From CAZXFH01 sp964640055 (GTDB lineage: Bacteria > Fidelibacterota > UBA2242 > JAFGTP01), in contig CAZXFH010000033.1 in NCBI GenBank assembly GCA_964640055.1, positions 1 through 37,265 on the forward strand: DNA of 37,265 nt, written 5' to 3'. The position numbers and the translations under genes were made by a program. The notes beneath the pieces are model-generated. The model saw nothing but the letters and a program-made list of their open reading frames with translations. It was not told the origin of the DNA and did no database searches. Positions within the stretch are counted from its first letter, which is position 1. Each line of letters begins with the position of its first letter. This document shows, piece after piece, positions 1 to 8,061 of this stretch.

Positions 1-13
1 TTAAAATGAGTAT

Positions 14-1291
14 TTATGAAAGTATCTTATAGATATATATGCATTGGTGCTTAAGTGCTTCGCGAGCAGCCTGCAAATTAACCTGTTGCGCTGACGCTGA
101 TCCAAATTTCGCCAGCAAATTTCCATCCGGATAGGGGTTGTCAAAAAGCCCCAGTTGATATTTAACTTTTAAGATGCGGCGGACCGCTTCATCAATGCGC
201 CACCGGGGTACTTCGCCGGCCTTGACCAATTCCAGCAATAGCTCATAGAAACTCAGGTCTTCAGGAACCATGCTCATATCAACCCCGGCCATGACCGCCA
301 TTTTGACGGCTTCTTTTTGGGTGGCAGCGACTCTTTCACGCTCATGTAAATTTTTAATATCATTCCAATCGGAAACCACTAATCCTTTAAATCCTAATTC
401 ATCTCTTAATAATTCAGTTAATATAAAGTGACTGGTATGCACTGGTATTCCATTGATTTCCGAACTATTGGCCATCACAGTTACTGCGCCCGCATCAATG
501 GCCCTTTTAAAGGGTGCAATAAATATCTCGCGTAACATCCTTTCCGGTATCCAGGCCGGGGTACGATCATGTCCTGAGAAGGGCATACTATAACCGATAT
601 AGTGTTTGGCACAGACTGCAAGCTTATCCGACACACTAAGATCGTGACCCTGTGAGGCTTTGACATATTCCCTGCCTAATTCTGCGGCTAAATAGGGGTC
701 CTCCCCATAGGTCTCGAAATTCCTTGACCATAATGAATGCCGGGCCAAGCCTAAGACCGGGTTAAAATTCCAGGGAATGCCGCAGGCTCGGGTTTCCAGA
801 GCGGTGATTTCGGCTTCCTGCCGGACCAATTCCCGGTTACGCGTCGCTGCCATTGCAATTGATTGTGGAAAAATAGTGGCATCCAAAGTATAGTTGGCGC
901 CATGGATGGCATCAATGCCATAAAGAACGGGGATACCTAAGCGAGTTTCTTCTACTGCCACTTCCTGTATTTGCGCAATGATCTCTTGCCAATGTTCTAC
1001 AGAATAGGCTGAATTAACAACATTTAGAATCGAACCGACGTGATGATCAACGATTATTTCCCTTAATTTTACCGGATCTATTTTATGAGGTTCAGCTCTT
1101 CCGTTTTTCCCATGGGATACCATTGCCAGGGTCAATTGAGTCATCTGCCCTACTTTTTCCTCAAGAGTCATCTGCTCTAATAACAGCTCTACTTTTTTAT
1201 CCAACCCTGTCCGGGACGGTTGTTGACATCCTAACAATAATATCAGCCCAATAATAATGCTCACAAAACTAACCAATCTGCTTTTTTTCAT
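14..1291 (-). CDS. GH3 beta-glycosidase lipoprotein, C-terminally truncated
   Basis: This is the N-terminal (beta/alpha)8 domain of a glycoside hydrolase family 3 enzyme of the BglX type, which releases terminal beta-linked sugars in the periplasm. The start at 1291 is chosen because AGAGGAG lies just upstream and the protein then opens with a lipoprotein signal peptide (LLLGC, Cys22). Family landmarks are LYGIDAIHG near 123-131, ARNFETYGEDP-like text near 188-199, the KHYIGY stretch near 229-234, and VVSDW with the predicted nucleophile Asp308. The protein stops at residue 425, right after AREALK, where full-length relatives carry on with VLLKN and a beta-sandwich domain that usually supplies the acid/base residue. 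The last dozen residues look non-homologous, so the gene is probably a truncated pseudogene or remnant. It may once have provided the sugar taken up by the symporter nearby. The family call is firm; activity is doubtful. Confidence 0.85.
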   Translation of the reverse strand: MKKSRLVSFVSIIIGLILLLGCQQPSRTGLDKKVELLLEQMTLEEKVGQMTQLTLAMVSHGKNGRAEPHKIDPVKLREIIVDHHVGSILNVVNSAYSVEHWQEIIAQIQEVAVEETRLGIPVLYGIDAIHGANYTLDATIFPQSIAMAATRNRELVRQEAEITALETRACGIPWNFNPVLGLARHSLWSRNFETYGEDPYLAAELGREYVKASQGHDLSVSDKLAVCAKHYIGYSMPFSGHDRTPAWIPERMLREIFIAPFKRAIDAGAVTVMANSSEINGIPVHTSHFILTELLRDELGFKGLVVSDWNDIKNLHERERVAATQKEAVKMAVMAGVDMSMVPEDLSFYELLLELVKAGEVPRWRIDEAVRRILKVKYQLGLFDNPYPDGNLLAKFGSASAQQVNLQAAREALKHQCIYIYKILS

Positions 1292-1400
1292 CTGCTCCTC
1301 TTTTTTTGAAATGTTTACGCCACAAATATATGATTTCAACAATAATACCACCACAAAGAATGGCTAAAATCATATATATCATTGGTTTACTGGTAAACAT
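1269..1400 (-). CDS. Possible small single-pass membrane protein
   Basis: A 43-residue reading frame (60 if a TTG at 1451 is used) has one clear hydrophobic segment starting at MIYMILAI and a basic, charged tail (KKRGADEKK). Its stop overlaps the GH3 start codon region by about 23 bases in another frame, which would allow translational coupling. There is no convincing ribosome binding site and no recognised family, so it may be fortuitous. The rest of the gap between the GH3 gene and the response regulator (about 1401-1690) is AT-rich and shows no other gene. Confidence 0.22.
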   Translation of the reverse strand: MFTSKPMIYMILAILCGGIIVEIIYLWRKHFKKRGADEKKQIG

Positions 1401-1691
1401 AACTATATCAGTTTTTACGGTTCTCCATTTCAACACAAAAGATGATGACAAAAATCAAGCCAATCCGCACGTATTGATCAGCTGAAAATGATTCAAGTTA
1501 ATATAACTCGAAACAGCTAAGCACTGTAAAAATCTATTGTATTCTGATTAGTAGACAATGGCGGATTGTTTTGCAAACACGTCGTTACTTAAAAACCATG
1601 ATGATGACTATCATCCTGTTATAAAAAGTATAAGTAAAAATTATCATAATAATAATTCAAGATATTCATTGTCTATATTTAGAAAGGAGCA

Positions 1692-1708
1692 GGGCTTATT
1701 TCAAGCCC
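1692..1708 (-). terminator. Hairpin at the end of the SBP-HK-RR operon
   Basis: A 6-bp stem (GGGCTT/AAGCCC) with a 5-base loop overlaps the stop codon of the response regulator gene and is followed on the minus strand by a pyrimidine-rich stretch (TGCTCCTTTCT). It is a weak intrinsic terminator candidate, since the T tract is interrupted. Confidence 0.4.
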
Positions 1709-3141
1709 AATTCTTTACTAATCCGATAATAGTTTGGAGGGGCTAGTCCCAGTTTTTGAGCAGCTTCTGCATCGGTTTTACAATGTTTGCGGACAAAACA
1801 GAGATAATTTTTACGAAACTTTTTCTCTATATCTCTTAAGGGCAGTATCTGTTCCTGATCAAATTTAATAGGTGATACTAATTTCTGATTAATACCGACA
1901 TTGGTTCCCAGTGCCTCTGATACGGCCGCTGTACCAATGTGAGAATTATCAATTAATAGTATCCGCTGGATAACATTCTGTAACTGTCTGACATTGCCGG
2001 GCCAGTGATATTCCTGGAGCATTTCTATAGCATCTTCGTCGATATCAGGATATCTGAGTCCCATCTTAAAGCAATATCGTTCGACATAATGAGAGATCAA
2101 ATCCGGAATATCTTCGGGATGCTCCTTTAAGGCAGGTGCTTCGAGTTGTAATACATTTAATCTGTAGAAAAGGTCTTCACGAAATTTGCCTTGGGCAACC
2201 ATTTTTTTAAGGTCTTTATTGGTTGCGGCGATAATGCGAACATCCACCCTGTGACTCTTTTTACGACCGATTTTATCAATTTCCCCTTCTTGCAAGACCC
2301 GGAGTAATTTTGCTTGTGCATCTAAGGGAAATTCAGATATCTCGTCAAGAAAAATGGTGCCCTTATCCCCTTGTTCAAAATAACCGGAGCGCTGGCCTTT
2401 AGCGCCAGTAAAGGAACCTTTCTCATAGCCAAACAGTTCGCTTTCCATTAGTTCATAGGGAATGCTGGCACAGTTAATAGGAACAAAAGGATCATATTTC
2501 CGGTTACTACAGTAATGAATATTGGTAGCAATCAACTCTTTTCCGGTACCCGATTCTCCACAGATAATAACATTGGCATCTGTAGGTGCATATTTAGTAA
2601 TCTTTGCTCTTAATTTTTGCAGGGTATCTGATTGTCCAATAATCTTTTTCTGAATTAAAACATCCTTAATATTGCGATTTAATATATTTTCGGAACGGTT
2701 TTTTTCGAGCTTCAATTGCTTATTTTTATAAGCGTTCACAATGCTCAATACAAAATCCGTGGGTTGATAAATATAATTTTCTATATCCCCGGGATATTTG
2801 GTACAAAACCAATAGGCACCGGCGTTTAGTAACCGGTTGGCAAAATTAAAATCGGTTTGCTGAATAGTCATTTTGGTTACCACTAATATCTGGACCGCAG
2901 AATCAATTTTTTTCAACTCCTTGATGAGTTGTTCTCCCATGACTCCTCCCGCAATCTGGAAATCCATGATCACCACGTCATAATGACCCTTTTCCCGCAT
3001 TAGGCGCATGGCATCCAAACCACTGGAAACAACATCGCAGATCTTGATATTGTACTCGGATAGTTTAATTGTATTTTTAATCCGACGTACATCAAATTCT
3101 TCATCTTCAATTACCAGTAGACGAATAATATCATCCTGCAT
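1696..3141 (-). CDS. NtrC-family sigma-54-dependent response regulator
   Basis: This 481-residue protein has the three-domain NtrC layout. The receiver domain (about 1-135) has acidic residues near 12-14 and the predicted phospho-acceptor Asp60 in VVIMDF. The AAA+ domain (about 165-400) has Walker A GESGTGKE at 195-202, the sigma-54 contact loop as GSFTGA at 242-247 instead of the usual GAFTGA, and Walker B IFLDE at 263-267. A Fis-type helix-turn-helix lies at about 448-478. It should activate RNA polymerase-sigma54 at promoters with a -24/-12 element after phosphorylation by the adjacent kinase, four bases upstream in the operon. A good sigma-54 site lies in front of the divergent symporter gene. 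The start has AGAGGTGTG upstream. The family is certain; the target is inferred from context. Confidence 0.95.
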   Translation of the reverse strand: MQDDIIRLLVIEDEEFDVRRIKNTIKLSEYNIKICDVVSSGLDAMRLMREKGHYDVVIMDFQIAGGVMGEQLIKELKKIDSAVQILVVTKMTIQQTDFNFANRLLNAGAYWFCTKYPGDIENYIYQPTDFVLSIVNAYKNKQLKLEKNRSENILNRNIKDVLIQKKIIGQSDTLQKLRAKITKYAPTDANVIICGESGTGKELIATNIHYCSNRKYDPFVPINCASIPYELMESELFGYEKGSFTGAKGQRSGYFEQGDKGTIFLDEISEFPLDAQAKLLRVLQEGEIDKIGRKKSHRVDVRIIAATNKDLKKMVAQGKFREDLFYRLNVLQLEAPALKEHPEDIPDLISHYVERYCFKMGLRYPDIDEDAIEMLQEYHWPGNVRQLQNVIQRILLIDNSHIGTAAVSEALGTNVGINQKLVSPIKFDQEQILPLRDIEKKFRKNYLCFVRKHCKTDAEAAQKLGLAPPNYYRISKELGLK

Positions 3142-3145
3142 AATA

Positions 3146-4633
3146 TCACACCTCTTTGTTCGTTAAGGGTATTTTAATACGAATCCGGCACCCTTGATCT
3201 CCCTGCTCTATATTTTCAGCGTTCATTTGCCATCCGCAACGATTGCGACTGATCTCATAGGCAAGATAACAGCCATAACCCGAATTTAGTTCATCACGTT
3301 TCGTCGAGGTATGCTCCAGAAATATCTTTTTAATACCATTGTAATCCGTTTCAATTAATTTCGGGGGAATTCCCTGTCCGTTATCCTCGATTATGACTTC
3401 ACCAAAGTGATTTTCAGGATAATATCTTGTTTTTAAGAGGATAGTGATATTCTGTTCCCGGTTGTGATCAATACTATTCTGGATTAAAGGTTCGAGTATT
3501 TCCCATACAACATATTCATTGATAGAAACTACTGGCAAGTTTTCATCCAGATCAAATTCAAACTGATAATTACCATGTTTGGTATGAACCCGTTCAAATA
3601 CATGGTTTACTAAAAATTTTAAGACCTCATTGACATCCGTATGGAACATTGGATTACGGGTCGCATGAATAGGGGGATTATACCATTTCATATCATATAT
3701 CACCCGCGATATAAAATTAGCATACTTGGTCACAATATATTTGAACCGTTTAATATTGTTTGCGGTCAACGCATTGACTTCCTCTTTAATAAATCCCATG
3801 ATCTTTTCCGCCTTATGATGGGCATGATAAATTCGCTTGGTAAATAGAGCCTCTTTCTGGTGTGCGATCTCCAGCTTTAACTGATGCTCACGTTCCTGGA
3901 AAAGAAGTTCTTTGGTTTGATCCCGATCCTCAACGGTATAAGAAGTGACATAGAACATTGCGAGCAACCCAAACAAGATCAAGGCAATAAAGACCACACT
4001 GATTTCATTATATGCAGTGGAAATTTGACGGGTAATATTTGATAAATCCGGAGTGATTTTAGTATACACAACACCTTGAAATTCACCCTTAGGAACAAAG
4101 GGCACAAATATGTGAAAAGATCGCTTTCCATCAAAAAAGCTGTATATCTCCTCCTGATGCATAATTTTATTTTGAATAGTAGCATAACGGTTGACAGCCA
4201 CTTGATGGGACTGATAATCCAATTGCTTAATTCTGTTATCAAAGAATAGATTAACTAAATCCTTCCCATCATCAATGGCAAACGTCTGTCCCTGTGATGA
4301 AACAATAATACATAACTCATCCACATTCCTTTGGAGTGTTTGCTGACTGAAAATGATATTAAAGGCTTGGATTATTTTTCTTTTGGCCGGCTCGCTGTGT
4401 GTTGGATACAGTAAACTCTGTTCAACTAATAATTCTAAAGAAGTTGTCGTCAAATTTGCTATTCGTTCGGCAGAATCCTTTTTATAAAGATTCATGGTTT
4501 TATTAATCAAATTATTGGTCGAAAATTTATTCAAATAAATCAATACGACCTGAAATATGACTAAAATGACAAATAATACAATAATGTGCTTTACTTCAAA
4601 ACTATGTTCTTTAATACGCTTGATTAAACTCAT
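3146..4633 (-). CDS. Membrane sensor histidine kinase
   Basis: The protein has 495 residues. A first membrane helix lies at about 17-37, an extracytoplasmic sensor region at about 38-208, a second helix at about 211-232, and a coiled-coil linker follows. The HATPase domain is clear: N-box around Asn386 (EPLIQNSIDHN), G1 DNGQG at 417-421 and G2 SGYGCYLAYE at 451-460. The usual H-E/D-x-x-N/P phosphorylation motif is not obvious; the likely phospho-histidine is one of His270, His272 and His273 in YHAHHKAEK, so the dimerisation domain is divergent. The gene sits between a solute-binding protein gene (24 bases upstream) and the response regulator gene (4 bases downstream). This order suggests a kinase that receives its signal through the periplasmic binding protein. 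Confidence 0.9.
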   Translation of the reverse strand: MSLIKRIKEHSFEVKHIIVLFVILVIFQVVLIYLNKFSTNNLINKTMNLYKKDSAERIANLTTTSLELLVEQSLLYPTHSEPAKRKIIQAFNIIFSQQTLQRNVDELCIIVSSQGQTFAIDDGKDLVNLFFDNRIKQLDYQSHQVAVNRYATIQNKIMHQEEIYSFFDGKRSFHIFVPFVPKGEFQGVVYTKITPDLSNITRQISTAYNEISVVFIALILFGLLAMFYVTSYTVEDRDQTKELLFQEREHQLKLEIAHQKEALFTKRIYHAHHKAEKIMGFIKEEVNALTANNIKRFKYIVTKYANFISRVIYDMKWYNPPIHATRNPMFHTDVNEVLKFLVNHVFERVHTKHGNYQFEFDLDENLPVVSINEYVVWEILEPLIQNSIDHNREQNITILLKTRYYPENHFGEVIIEDNGQGIPPKLIETDYNGIKKIFLEHTSTKRDELNSGYGCYLAYEISRNRCGWQMNAENIEQGDQGCRIRIKIPLTNKEV

Positions 4634-4657
4634 AATTATCCCAAAAATAATCCCATT

Positions 4658-5992
4658 TTATTTTACAAAAACTTCATCGGAGGATATCATTTCGGCCGCT
4701 TTCTGCAAGGCGACTTCCGGAGACATTTCATCTTTTAAAGCTTTATTGATATGATAAGATAAAATATCAGACATACGCGTGTAATTGGGTAATTTAGGAC
4801 GATGAATACCATGCTCCATTATGATTTTATAGAAAGGGAAATGAGGATGTTGGTTGATTAAAGTGGAATCCTGATATAATCCGGTTATGACAGGTAAATA
4901 TCCAGAAGTTTCGTATAAAATGGATTGTGCTTCCTCACTTAAAATAAATTTAAGAAACTTGATCGCTTCTGATTTATTATTACTATGCTTGGAAACCACT
5001 AGATTCCAGCCTCCAAAAACCATTTTATAATCCTTATTTTTAAAATGAGGTAACACGGTGAATTCTAATAAATCAAGTTTGTCAGTGTATCCTTGAAAGG
5101 CAGCACTATCCTTCACTGAACTGGCCCACCCCCGGAAAAATGGAATATTATTCTCCATGGCATATTGATAACTCTCCACCTCATTAATACTTGTAGCTAT
5201 CGGAGGTGATAGTTTGAATTTATGAATTAAATCTTGCATAAACTGACAGGCATCAATTGTGCCGGAATTATATATACTGGTCTTTACTTTAGGATTCAAT
5301 TCACCCCCCCGGGAGGCCAAGATCTCTAAATAATTACATATTAATCCTTCGTAAGCATCCCCTTGAAATAAATACCAATATTGGTTCCACCCATAATTTT
5401 CCCGATATTCGTGCGCTATTTTGATAAAATCCTGCCAAGATATTGAGCGGTGTATCTTCCTAATCAGGGCTTCGGAATTAGGTATTCTTGATAACAGATC
5501 CTTCCGATAGCACAAAACACCGATATCCAAATATAAAGGTATACTCAATAATTGATTCTCAAATTGACATGTCCAGAGCACCTGAGGTAGGATTTTCGCG
5601 ATTTCTTGCTCACTGAAATAATCTTTCAAGGGTTCGGCCCATTTGGCAAAGCGGGAAATCCAGATCTGATCAATCGCAAAAATATCGATACGACTGTTCC
5701 GGCTGCGCAAGGATCTGGTGATCAGTTCCTTGCGCTCATTGGTGTTAAATTTCGTAAAAGGTAAATCGATAGGGACTATTTCTATTTGCCCAACATACTT
5801 CTGATTAAATCGGTTTATCACACGGCGGTGAGCCATTGAGATATTATCAGCATAATAAACCTTGGTCGCCTGCTTTCCATTAAATGAAAAAATATTTAGG
5901 GTTAACAGATTGATTATCAGAATCACGGTGATGGCCACAATGAAAAAAGCAAAGGCAACATTATATTTTTCAATTAAACCAATTTTTCTCAT
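4658..5992 (-). CDS. Membrane-anchored extracellular solute-binding protein (family 1, sugar type)
   Basis: This 444-residue protein has the pattern of the MalE-like solute-binding family, including WISRFAKWAEPLKDYF, a WTCQFENQLLSIPLYLDIGVLCYRKDLL hinge region and a C-terminal FGGWNLVVS...KFLKFILSEEAQ segment. Instead of a lipobox it carries an uncleaved-looking N-terminal helix (about 11-36), so it is probably tethered to the inner membrane facing the periplasm. It is the first gene of an operon with the kinase and the response regulator, and no ABC permease or ATPase gene is found in the window. That favours a ligand-sensing role over transport. The ligand cannot be read from the sequence; a sugar is the likely class because of the symporter and glycosidase nearby. 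Confidence 0.85.
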   Translation of the reverse strand: MRKIGLIEKYNVAFAFFIVAITVILIINLLTLNIFSFNGKQATKVYYADNISMAHRRVINRFNQKYVGQIEIVPIDLPFTKFNTNERKELITRSLRSRNSRIDIFAIDQIWISRFAKWAEPLKDYFSEQEIAKILPQVLWTCQFENQLLSIPLYLDIGVLCYRKDLLSRIPNSEALIRKIHRSISWQDFIKIAHEYRENYGWNQYWYLFQGDAYEGLICNYLEILASRGGELNPKVKTSIYNSGTIDACQFMQDLIHKFKLSPPIATSINEVESYQYAMENNIPFFRGWASSVKDSAAFQGYTDKLDLLEFTVLPHFKNKDYKMVFGGWNLVVSKHSNNKSEAIKFLKFILSEEAQSILYETSGYLPVITGLYQDSTLINQHPHFPFYKIIMEHGIHRPKLPNYTRMSDILSYHINKALKDEMSPEVALQKAAEMISSDEVFVK

Positions 5993-6256
5993 TCTTATCC
6001 ATTTCTAATGTTAATAGTTATCAAAACAAATATAATCGAATATAAAAAGGGATACAATCATTATTATCAAATTAATAATTTTATGTTAGTAACAAAATTG
6101 AAAAATAGACAATCACAAATTTTTTATTTTATTCCGTTGGATAGACTGATTGCTTTCAATTTTAATTTTACTGCTATCAAGGAAGAAGACAATTTTGTCA
6201 GTAACCAGGTAGACTTTTAGATAAAAATGGTGATTTTGTTTACTATTTATGATAAA
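5993..6256. other. AT-rich divergent intergenic region
   Basis: This stretch separates the sensor operon (minus strand) from the symporter gene (plus strand). It is very AT-rich and holds a 70-codon plus-strand frame of low-complexity composition that I do not take as a gene. It probably carries the promoter of the sensor operon and enhancer-like binding sites for the response regulator, but I found no clear palindrome. Confidence 0.5.
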
Positions 6257-6272
6257 TGGCATAATAGTTGTC
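6257..6272 (+). promoter_or_regulatory. Sigma-54 (-24/-12) promoter of the symporter gene
   Basis: The sequence TGGCATAATAGTTGTC matches the RpoN consensus TGGCAC-N5-TTGCA at the GG and TTG elements with exactly the required spacing; the one core departure is GT for GC at -12. It lies about 100 bases before the symporter start, on the correct strand, in the intergenic region shared with an operon encoding an NtrC-type regulator. Start of transcription is expected near 6283. Confidence 0.7.
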
Positions 6273-6368
6273 TATCTATTTAATATCTATTTGGAATTCT
6301 GAATTTTTAGCTGATAATTAGGCAAGGATTCATTCAATGGGCTAGCCTAAATCGAGGAGGAAGATGAC

Positions 6369-7988
6369 ATGTTTGATCGCTTAGCTTTCGGATGGTACGA
6401 CGCACTTATCTTTATTGGATTTTTCGTCGTGGTAGTGGGATTCAGTATGTACAAGAGCCGCAAAGAAAAGACCGGCGAAGATTATTTTCTGGCCAGTCGC
6501 GGTTTGATCTGGCCTTTGATCGGGTTATCCATGATCGCCGCTAATATTTCCACGGAACAGTTTGTGGGCATGTCTGGTCAGGGAGCTGGGGAAGCCGGAT
6601 TAGCGATCGCCAGCTATGAATGGATGGCAGCTATTACCATGGTCATCGTGGCCATGTTTTTCCTGCCAAAGTTTTTAAGTGCCGGTATTTATACTTTTCC
6701 TGAGTATCTGGAATACCGTTATTCTTCCACCGCGCGTAATTTGATGGCTATTTATACCATGATTATTTATGTCTTTGTGCTGGTGTCATCGGTACTCTAT
6801 TCCGGAGGACTGACCATACGGACCCTGTTTGAGGGCAGTCATCCTTTTGGCATCGAGGTGACACTAGCCAAATCGGTGTGGCTGGTTGCGATCATTGCGG
6901 CTATCTATACCATCTGGGGCGGTTTAAAGGCAGTGGCCTGGGCTGACCTGTTTCTGGGATCCAGCTTGATCCTGGGCGGTGTGATCACCTTGATACTCGG
7001 CTTCAACGAAGTGGGTGGCGTGGCTAGCTTTTTTGAACATAATTCCGAGAAGCTCCACATGATTCTACCTGCAGATCATCCGGTATTGCCCTGGACTGCT
7101 CTGGTCTTTGGGCTGTGGCTGCCCAACTTTTATTACTGGAGTGTTAACCAATTTATTACCCAGCGCACTTTGGCGGCCAAAAGTCTTAAGGAAGGACAGC
7201 TGGGGGTTATCTTCGCTTCCTTTCTCAAATTAATCACCCCCTTTATAATCGTTTTTCCGGGTATTATGGCCTGGCAACTCTTCAGAGGCCAAATGACTGG
7301 AAATGAAGCTACCACTGATGCTGCTTTCCCTTTGATTATCCGCAATCTAATCCCCGGTGGTCTACGCGGTTTCATTTTTGCCGCTATTACGGGTGCGGTT
7401 ATGAGTTCCCTGGCCTCCATGCTTAATTCGGCCTCCACAATATTCACCATGGATTTGTATAAAAAGCACATCAAACCGGAGGCATCGCAAAAAGCCATCA
7501 TCTGGACCGGGCGGATTTCCACCATCATTTTCCTGTTGATCGGCTGTTTCATCGCCCCCTTGTTGGGTAGTCCGGGACTGCACGGAATTTTTACCTATAT
7601 TCAGGAATTCCAGGGGTTCATTTCTCCCGGTATTCTTGCTGCTTTTGCCTTTGGATTCTTATTTAAACGGGCCCCCAAGCAAGCCGGAATTGCAGCATTG
7701 GTGTTAAATCCGCTTATCTATGGTATTTTACTGATCTTTTTTGGTACAATCCCCTACCTCAATGAAATCGGTCTGACGGTCATGCCGATTGCATTTTTGA
7801 ACCGCATGGCGATTACCTTCATCATTATTTTCATTGTCATGGGGATAATTACCTATCTGAAGCCTCTGGATAAACCGGTTACCATGCCCAAACGCCGGGA
7901 TTTTAATATGACACCTACCCCGCTGGTCAAATGGTTGGGCATTACCGTGATCGGTCTGGTAGTCATCCTCTATATCATTTTCTGGTAA
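6369..7988 (+). CDS. SGLT-like sodium/sugar symporter (SSS family)
   Basis: This 539-residue polytopic membrane protein belongs to the solute:sodium symporter family and closely follows Vibrio vSGLT as I remember it. Matching elements are ANISTEQFVGMSG (Gln64), ASYEW (Glu84), NFYYW near 253-257, LKLITPF with Lys287, and MSSLASMLNS near 345-354, which carries Na2-site serines. These correspond to sugar-contact and sodium-site positions of vSGLT, so import of a hexose such as galactose or glucose coupled to Na+ is likely. The start has GAGGAGG at good spacing. A sigma-54 promoter lies upstream and a strong intrinsic terminator downstream, so it is a single-gene unit, probably controlled by the divergent SBP-kinase-regulator operon. 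The exact sugar is not known. Confidence 0.93.
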   Translation: MFDRLAFGWYDALIFIGFFVVVVGFSMYKSRKEKTGEDYFLASRGLIWPLIGLSMIAANISTEQFVGMSGQGAGEAGLAIASYEWMAAITMVIVAMFFLPKFLSAGIYTFPEYLEYRYSSTARNLMAIYTMIIYVFVLVSSVLYSGGLTIRTLFEGSHPFGIEVTLAKSVWLVAIIAAIYTIWGGLKAVAWADLFLGSSLILGGVITLILGFNEVGGVASFFEHNSEKLHMILPADHPVLPWTALVFGLWLPNFYYWSVNQFITQRTLAAKSLKEGQLGVIFASFLKLITPFIIVFPGIMAWQLFRGQMTGNEATTDAAFPLIIRNLIPGGLRGFIFAAITGAVMSSLASMLNSASTIFTMDLYKKHIKPEASQKAIIWTGRISTIIFLLIGCFIAPLLGSPGLHGIFTYIQEFQGFISPGILAAFAFGFLFKRAPKQAGIAALVLNPLIYGILLIFFGTIPYLNEIGLTVMPIAFLNRMAITFIIIFIVMGIITYLKPLDKPVTMPKRRDFNMTPTPLVKWLGITVIGLVVILYIIFW

Positions 7989-8012
7989 AAGGTATTCCTT
8001 CTCTCTATAAAT

Positions 8013-8045
8013 AAGGGCGCTGATATACAGCGCCCTTCTCTTTTT
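8013..8045 (+). terminator. Intrinsic terminator of the symporter gene
   Basis: A perfect 10-bp stem (AAGGGCGCTG / CAGCGCCCTT) with a 5-base loop is followed by TCTCTTTTT on the plus strand. It lies 25 bases after the symporter stop codon and before the converging minus-strand gene. Confidence 0.9.
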
Positions 8046-8061
8046 CTGGTCTTTTGTATCT

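Noticed and set aside
1..40. Possible third copy of the 34-bp repeat at the left edge (TTAAAATGA)
   Set aside because: Only nine AT-rich bases agree with the reverse complement of the repeat; the rest diverges.
1557..1573. TGGCGG...TTTTGCA resembling a sigma-54 promoter on the plus strand
   Set aside because: The spacing between GG and GC is one base too long and it would transcribe antisense into the response regulator gene.
6008..6220. 70-codon plus-strand frame between the SBP and symporter genes
   Set aside because: AT-rich composition, no ribosome binding site, no recognisable domain, and it covers the probable regulatory region.
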